A DNA stretch of 11,085 nucleotides from JADKCL01 sp031424495. Lineage in GTDB: Bacteria > Bacteroidota > Bacteroidia > J057 > JADKCL01. The stretch spans positions 1 through 11,085 of the forward strand of contig JANPHP010000379.1 in assembly GCA_031424495.1 (NCBI GenBank), written 5' to 3'. Numbering within the stretch: position 1 is the stretch's first letter; each line of letters starts with the position of its first letter. Positions 7,659-11,085 of the stretch are shown one piece after another. The notes beneath the pieces were generated by a model. The model searched no databases. It saw only the letters and a program-made list of their open reading frames with translations, and was not told where the DNA came from. The position numbers were made by a program, and so were the translations under genes.

Positions 7659-8117
7659 ATGCAAAATCTAAGAAATCTCACACTATTTGTGCTCCTGCTC
7701 ATGGCCACGCTCGGCCTGCGCGCGCAAAACGGAAACGCCGTGATTTCTGAAGTCAAAGCCTACGATATGGGCAATGGCACGGGGATCCTCACCGTGCGCG
7801 TATCGGGCAACCTTGCCTCCAACTACGTTGGCGGCAGCTTTTCAATCTCCAGCGACCGCATCCCTGGCGGTAGCGCAGGGAGTGGCCTCGGCATCGACAC
7901 CAGGGCCATCGTCGTGTCACCTGCACCGGGAAATGGAAACGGAAACAGCAATGGCAACCAAGCAGTGATCCTGACGGGCGCATTTCCCCTTCAGCCGCAA
8001 AGTGGCAATCAGCCTAGCTCAGCGACGGTCGACCTGAGGGTTCGTTCAACCAACACCGCCTATCCCGAGCAACGTGCACTGAAAACCGTTCCTTTTTATA
8101 CAGTGACGGTAGAGTAA
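7659..8117 (+). CDS. Secreted protein of unknown function, paralog 1 of 3
   Basis: A 152-residue exported protein. I chose the ATG at 7659 because it begins a clean signal peptide (MQNLRNLTLFVLLLMATLGL, cut after A22 before QNGN). The open frame upstream runs through the operator and is not coding. The mature part aligns without gaps with the two downstream paralogs from Q23 to about residue 94. Shared blocks are YDMGNGTGI, the SGN-A-Y-GG-F stretch, DRIPGGS and a Pro-rich turn. A Gly/Asn linker (PGNGNGNSNGNQ, 90-101) follows, then a predicted strand (VILTGAFPL) and a diverged C-terminus with a hydrophobic end (VPFYTVTVE). There is no Cys and no lipobox, so it is likely a soluble beta-rich periplasmic or extracellular protein. 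I recognise no family. It is a single-gene transcript with its own operator, promoter and terminator. Confidence 0.85.
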   Translation: MQNLRNLTLFVLLLMATLGLRAQNGNAVISEVKAYDMGNGTGILTVRVSGNLASNYVGGSFSISSDRIPGGSAGSGLGIDTRAIVVSPAPGNGNGNSNGNQAVILTGAFPLQPQSGNQPSSATVDLRVRSTNTAYPEQRALKTVPFYTVTVE

Positions 8118-8192
8118 TGCGCGGCAAGGCGCAATCCATCGCGTCTGCCAGAGGTTTGCAACCAACACAGGGCAGCTGTGCCTACCAACATC

Positions 8193-8217
8193 AAGAGGGC
8201 CTCGGCCCTCTTTTTTT
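8193..8217 (+). terminator. Intrinsic terminator after paralog 1
   Basis: AAGAGGGC (8193-8200) and GCCCTCTT (8205-8212) form an 8-bp stem with a CTCG loop, followed by T's to 8217. The same core, GAGGG paired with CCCTC, ends the next two units. The 75 bp between the stop codon and the stem holds only a small CACAG/CTGTG inverted repeat. Confidence 0.9.
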
Positions 8218-8237
8218 GCAATGGAAATCCGCCGAGT

Positions 8238-8305
8238 CCATTCCTGAACAAAATCGTCCATTCCTGAAAAACATCAGATGGACACAAAAACAAGGGTAAT
8301 ATTTG
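8238..8305 (+). promoter_or_regulatory. Paired operator and promoter of secreted-protein gene 2
   Basis: Two perfect CCATTCCTGAA half-sites at 8238-8248 and 8258-8268 are separated by CAAAATCGT. AATATTTG at 8298-8305 (7 of 8 to TAnnTTTG) starts 29 bp after the second half-site, as in unit 1. No -33 TTG is present. The second half-site ends 63 bp before the ATG at 8332. The leader holds AATCTTCAACCACA (8311-8324), which recurs before gene 3. Confidence 0.7.
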
Positions 8306-8331
8306 ATTGAAATCTTCAACCACAAAATAGT

Positions 8332-8784
8332 ATGAAAAAAATCGGTTTATTTTTGATCCTCCTGCTCAGCTTGACGACATTCGGATCGGCATTTGCCCAA
8401 AACGGCAACGCCGTCGTCTCTGAAACCAAAATTTACGACATGGGCAACGGCACGGGCATCATTACTGCACGTATCTCGGGCAATCTCGCTTATCTCTACC
8501 ACGGTGGCAGCTTCACCGCAACTGGCAGCCGCATACCTGGTGGTAGTGTAAGTGGTGGAATCGGGTCATCGTCCAGAGCCATCATCGTGCCACCTACGCC
8601 TGGCAATGGTAATGGAAACAATGGAAATGGCAATGGAAATCAACCTGTGATTCTTGCTGGTGTGCTCCCATTATCGCCCAGCACAGGGCAGCAGAGTGAT
8701 ATCATCACCGTGGACCTGCGTGTCGAGGGCGATGGCAGGGTCTTCTGGCACTGGAGTTTCCCAGTCACGACAACCAATCCCTGA
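8332..8784 (+). CDS. Secreted protein of unknown function, paralog 2 of 3
   Basis: A 150-residue protein with a signal peptide (MKKIGLFLILLLSLTTFGSA, cut after A22 before QNGN). It shares the paralog core with gene 1 (YDMGNGTGI, RISGNLAYLYHGGSF, RIPGGS, SRAIIVPPTPGNGNGN). Its Gly/Asn linker is the longest of the three (residues 90-104). The linker length is the only gap in an otherwise gap-free core alignment, which suggests slippage in the repeated AATGG codons. After the linker come VILAGVLPL, a strand (ITVDLRVEGDG) and a unique C-terminus (FWHWSFPV). There is no Cys. The most similar neighbour by signal peptide and leader is gene 3. The function is unknown. Confidence 0.85.
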   Translation: MKKIGLFLILLLSLTTFGSAFAQNGNAVVSETKIYDMGNGTGIITARISGNLAYLYHGGSFTATGSRIPGGSVSGGIGSSSRAIIVPPTPGNGNGNNGNGNGNQPVILAGVLPLSPSTGQQSDIITVDLRVEGDGRVFWHWSFPVTTTNP

Positions 8785-8804
8785 TCGATTGTCGAGGCAT
8801 TTTG

Positions 8805-8833
8805 AAAAAAGAGGGTCGAGGCCCTCTTTTTTT
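8805..8833 (+). terminator. Intrinsic terminator after paralog 2
   Basis: GAGGG (8811-8815) and CCCTC (8822-8826) are flanked by six A's on the left and seven T's on the right. The hairpin can therefore extend through A-T pairs and could end transcription on both strands. It begins 20 bp after the stop codon. Confidence 0.9.
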
Positions 8834-8857
8834 GTGGCTCCGTAAAATGCAGCAAAT

Positions 8858-8926
8858 CCATTCCTAAAACAAACTGTCCATTGCTGAAAAACGGCAGGAC
8901 AATCCTAGTGGCCTTGTACATATTTG
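8858..8926 (+). promoter_or_regulatory. Paired operator and promoter of secreted-protein gene 3
   Basis: Half-sites CCATTCCTAAA (8858-8868, one change) and CCATTGCTGAA (8878-8888, one change) have a 20-bp period. CATATTTG at 8919-8926 (7 of 8 to TAnnTTTG) starts 30 bp after the second half-site, and the ATG at 8954 is 65 bp after it. The leader shares AATCTTCAACCACA (8932-8945) with gene 2. Both half-sites have decayed slightly, which suggests weaker binding. Confidence 0.65.
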
Positions 8927-8953
8927 TGCAAAATCTTCAACCACAGAATTATT

Positions 8954-9400
8954 ATGAAAAAACTGGGCGTGTTTTTGTTCTTATTGATCACCGTCGCATT
9001 TGCTGGATCGGCTTATGCTCAAAACGGCAATGTCGTTGTATCTAGTGTCGATGTCGAAGACTTAGGCAATGGCACGGGCATGATTGTCGTGAAGCTTTCA
9101 GGCAATCAGGCTAGCGAGTATACTGGCGGAACATTTCTCATCTCCGGAGATCGTATTGCAGGCGGGTCTGCTGGCGGTGGAATGGGTGACCAGAGCAGGG
9201 TGTTTGTGCAGCCTCCAGTACCAGGCAATGGCAATAGCAATGGCAACCAGCAAGTGCTGCTTGCGGCCATGTTTCCTATCGGAACAGGCAATGGGAGCGA
9301 CGAGGTGACGATGCAGTTTACTTTCAGGAGGATAGGCAACGGCCTCGACTACACCTACTCACGCGTGGGCAGGATCAAAAGAGACTACTCCAAGATTTGA
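8954..9400 (+). CDS. Secreted protein of unknown function, paralog 3 of 3
   Basis: A 148-residue protein starting at the ATG at 8954 (MKKLGVFLFLLITVAFAGSA, cut after A22 before QNGN). An open extension upstream to 8924 only covers the leader and the -7 box. The core again aligns without gaps to the first paralog up to residue 94 (DLGNGTGMIVVKLSGN, YTGGTF, DRIAGGSAGGGMG, SRVFVQPPVPGNGN). It has the shortest Gly/Asn linker (90-99). The C-terminus is distinct and basic (FRRIGNGLDYTYSRVG and RIKRDYSKI), unlike the other two, so the tail may be where the paralogs differ in role. There is no Cys or lipobox. The function is unknown. Confidence 0.85.
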   Translation: MKKLGVFLFLLITVAFAGSAYAQNGNVVVSSVDVEDLGNGTGMIVVKLSGNQASEYTGGTFLISGDRIAGGSAGGGMGDQSRVFVQPPVPGNGNSNGNQQVLLAAMFPIGTGNGSDEVTMQFTFRRIGNGLDYTYSRVGRIKRDYSKI

Positions 9401-9434
9401 TTTCTTCGGAAAACTGATACACTGATATAAAACT

Positions 9435-9458
9435 AAAAGAGGGCCTAGGCCCTCTTTT
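9435..9458 (+). terminator. Palindromic terminator after paralog 3
   Basis: A perfect 24-bp palindrome built from AAAAGAGGGCCT and its reverse complement begins 34 bp after the stop codon. It has the same core as the two preceding terminators and, being symmetrical, could act in both directions. Confidence 0.85.
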
Positions 9459-9485
9459 GTATTATACCCGCGAGCATTCTGCTTG

Positions 9486-9553
9486 CCATTCCCAAACAAT
9501 ATTGTCCATTCCTGAAACGCAAGGCCATTCCTCTATTGCGTGTACCAATCTTG
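9486..9553 (+). promoter_or_regulatory. Operator and promoter of the T9SS cargo gene
   Basis: Half-sites CCATTCCCAAA (9486-9496) and CCATTCCTGAA (9506-9516) keep the 20-bp period. CAATCTTG (9546-9553), a poor -7 match, starts 29 bp after the second half-site, exactly as in units 1 and 2. An extra partial copy, CCATTCCTCTA, lies at 9525-9535. The second half-site ends 61 bp before the ATG at 9578. The conserved spacing in front of an unrelated gene argues that this is a regulatory site and not just duplication residue. Confidence 0.6.
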
Positions 9554-9577
9554 CATCAAATCTAAAAGAAACACAAA

Positions 9578-10942
9578 ATGAGAAAATTATTACTGCTTGT
9601 ATTGGCTTGTATTTTCGTTGCAAAATTGGATGCCCAAATCTACGTCGTCGAGGTTTCTGGGGGCATGCAAAATGGTACCTCATGGGCGGATGCCTATACC
9701 GACTTGCAGACTGCCATTTACAATGCATCTGCCGGTGATACAATATGGGTCGCACAAGGCACCTACAAGCCATTGATCGACACCCTTGGCAATATTCCGA
9801 CTTTGCCAGAAGATCGCTCATTTTGGTTGAAAAATGGAGTGGTGATCTACGGTGGATTCAACGGCACAGAAACGGCACTGAGCCAACGCGACCCCATCAA
9901 CCAAAAAGCCACTTTGGAGGGACAAGTCATCCCCGGAAGCTTTGCCGAACATGTCTTGTATGTGTATGCAGGTGTGGATAGCACCGCAATAATGGATGGT
10001 TTCATCCTCCAACATGGAAAATCCACCACCACCTCGACCGCCAAAAATGGCTCCGGACTGATGCTGCGTGGCGATGCAGGATTCTACAACATGGTTTTCA
10101 AAAACAATCAAACCTACAACCAAGGTGGTGCCGTTTATGCCGAATCCAGTTCTTCCAAATTTGTCAGGTGCCGCTTTCAAGAAAATCAAACCGTGATGTA
10201 TGATGGCGCTGCCTGCAACCTCGTCTACTCCGATATCAAAATGAACAATTGTATTTTTGATGGCAACCAAGCGGGCAGGTTTGGCGGTGCAATCACCACT
10301 GTGGAGACCAATCTCTTGGTCCAAAATGGGACATTCCACGCCAACACTGCCGGCAGCAATATTTTCCAGTTTTCGACCTCAGGCAATATCGTCTTCAACA
10401 ATTGCATTTTCAGCAACCAAACCGCGCCGCAGGTCGCGGGAAACAGTGGCGCAACCGTCAGTTTCAGCGATGGATTGATGCCTTTGGATAACAATTGGTT
10501 GATCCTCTGCTCCACTTGCATTGGCGCTACGCCTACATTTACCAATCCCGGCACTGGCGATTATTCACTTGCACAGGGCTCAAGGGGAATTGATGAGACG
10601 CTCACCACTACCCCAGTCAATATGTATGATGACTATGCGGGCAATCCAAGATTAGTCGGCCTGTCTATGGACATGGGTGCCTTTGAATACCAAGACTTTG
10701 TCGCAGTTGATGCTGCCTTGGCCCTTCCCAAAATCAAGGTCTATCCGAGTCCAGCTTCCACAGATTTGGCCATTCAATCGGAGGAAACCACCGAGCGCAT
10801 TTCGATCTACAATATAGCCGGGCAAGTGGTGCAAACCGAAACTGAAAATGCATTTTCTGTAGCGCAATTGCCTGCGGGATTGTATTTCTTGCAGGTCACA
10901 ACTGCAAATGGCATACGTGTCGCCCACTTTATCAAGCAATAA
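9578..10942 (+). CDS. Secreted beta-helix protein with T9SS type A sorting domain
   Basis: A 454-residue exported protein. The signal peptide is MRKLLLLVLACIFVAKLDA, cut after A19. Residues of about 25-115 carry the pattern NGTSWADAYTDLQTAI, GDTIWVAQGTYKP, RSFWLKNGVVIYGGFNGTET and LSQRDP, known from parallel beta-helix (pectin-lyase-like, choice-of-anchor Q) surface proteins. Beta-helix coils continue to about 285 with repeats such as MVFKNNQTYNQGGAVYAE and CIFDGNQAGRFGGAI. A stretch near 350-370 (DDYAGNPRLVG, DMGAFEYQ) ends the helix. Residues 386-454 are a T9SS type A C-terminal sorting domain (IKVYPSPAS, ISIYNIAGQVV, LPAGLYFLQV, HFIKQ), which directs export through the type IX system and usually cleavage and surface anchoring. 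There are no obvious lyase catalytic residues, so an adhesin or structural role is as likely as an enzyme. It has its own operator and terminator. Confidence 0.9.
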   Translation: MRKLLLLVLACIFVAKLDAQIYVVEVSGGMQNGTSWADAYTDLQTAIYNASAGDTIWVAQGTYKPLIDTLGNIPTLPEDRSFWLKNGVVIYGGFNGTETALSQRDPINQKATLEGQVIPGSFAEHVLYVYAGVDSTAIMDGFILQHGKSTTTSTAKNGSGLMLRGDAGFYNMVFKNNQTYNQGGAVYAESSSSKFVRCRFQENQTVMYDGAACNLVYSDIKMNNCIFDGNQAGRFGGAITTVETNLLVQNGTFHANTAGSNIFQFSTSGNIVFNNCIFSNQTAPQVAGNSGATVSFSDGLMPLDNNWLILCSTCIGATPTFTNPGTGDYSLAQGSRGIDETLTTTPVNMYDDYAGNPRLVGLSMDMGAFEYQDFVAVDAALALPKIKVYPSPASTDLAIQSEETTERISIYNIAGQVVQTETENAFSVAQLPAGLYFLQVTTANGIRVAHFIKQ

Positions 10943-10978
10943 GCAAGGTACCCTCAACAGCTCTGTAAAGCGCCTTTC

Positions 10979-11031
10979 CATGTCGGTCGATGATCTCACA
11001 AGCAGTGCGATCGTCGACCGACATGTTTTTT
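10979..11031 (+). terminator. Strong intrinsic terminator after the T9SS cargo gene
   Basis: A 17-bp stem with one G-T wobble (10979-10995 with 11009-11025; outer arms CATGTCGGTCGA and TCGACCGACATG) and a 13-base loop is followed by six T's. It begins 36 bp after the stop codon. The remaining 54 bp to the right edge hold no feature I can support. Confidence 0.9.
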
Positions 11032-11085
11032 GGGAGGAGTGATACGCTTCGCCACCGTCCTGTAGACCTTGGGACCATGGCGGCG

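Larger units (their letters stand above)
7562..9458 (+). repeat. Tandem array of three operator-promoter-gene-terminator modules
   Basis: Three consecutive units of 620-676 bp repeat the same order: paired CCATTCCTGAA operator, -7 box, signal-peptide gene of the same family, GAGGG/CCCTC terminator. Operator starts are at 7562, 8238 and 8858, and a fourth operator follows at 9486 in front of an unrelated gene. The array arose most simply by tandem duplication of a whole module followed by divergence of the protein C-termini. Confidence 0.85.

Noticed and set aside
7562..9516. CRISPR array suggested by evenly spaced repeats
   Set aside because: Half-sites are 11 bp with 9-bp spacers and occur only in pairs upstream of genes; there are no long unique spacers and no cas genes.
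11032..11085. A minus-strand gene entering from the right edge
   Set aside because: More than one minus-strand frame is open over this short stretch and none shows a recognisable motif, so no gene can be supported.

Overview
The window looks like a chromosome segment from a member of the Bacteroidota. Four things point there: a LytS-type sensor kinase with a periplasmic beta-propeller and Y_Y_Y domain paired with a LytTR regulator, a secreted protein ending in a type IX secretion (T9SS type A) sorting domain, -7 boxes resembling TAnnTTTG, and few Shine-Dalgarno sequences. Base composition is moderate, neither AT-rich nor GC-rich. This assignment is inference from gene content.

Left part (1-2381): the 3' part of a large cytoplasmic protein of unknown function, a convergent intergenic region with three strong hairpins, and a small minus-strand gene of unknown function. 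Centre (2526-6232): a sensor histidine kinase followed 74 bp later by its likely partner, a LytTR response regulator. Next (6147-7556): a PD-(D/E)XK nuclease/transposase-family (Rpn-like) gene whose C-terminus is seven 21-bp heptad repeats. It lies between two 83-bp direct copies of the 3' end of the response-regulator gene, so an insertion or duplication appears to have separated the regulator from what follows.

Right part (7562-11031): four consecutive transcription units, each with its own operator, promoter and terminator. The first three encode paralogous secreted proteins of about 150 residues that I cannot assign to a known family. The fourth encodes an unrelated beta-helix protein with a T9SS sorting domain. 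All four share a paired direct repeat, CCATTCCTGAA with a 20-bp period. It starts exactly 60 or 61 bp before a -7-like box and ends 61-66 bp before the start codon. A paired direct repeat of this kind is what LytTR regulators usually bind, and a LytTR gene lies just upstream.

Working model (inference): the sensor detects an extracellular signal, phosphorylates the LytTR protein, and this activates the four exported-protein genes through the repeated operators. Before the Rpn-like gene arrived, the regulator gene would have ended immediately next to the first operator. The least described parts are the operator array, the secreted protein family and the Rpn-associated duplication.
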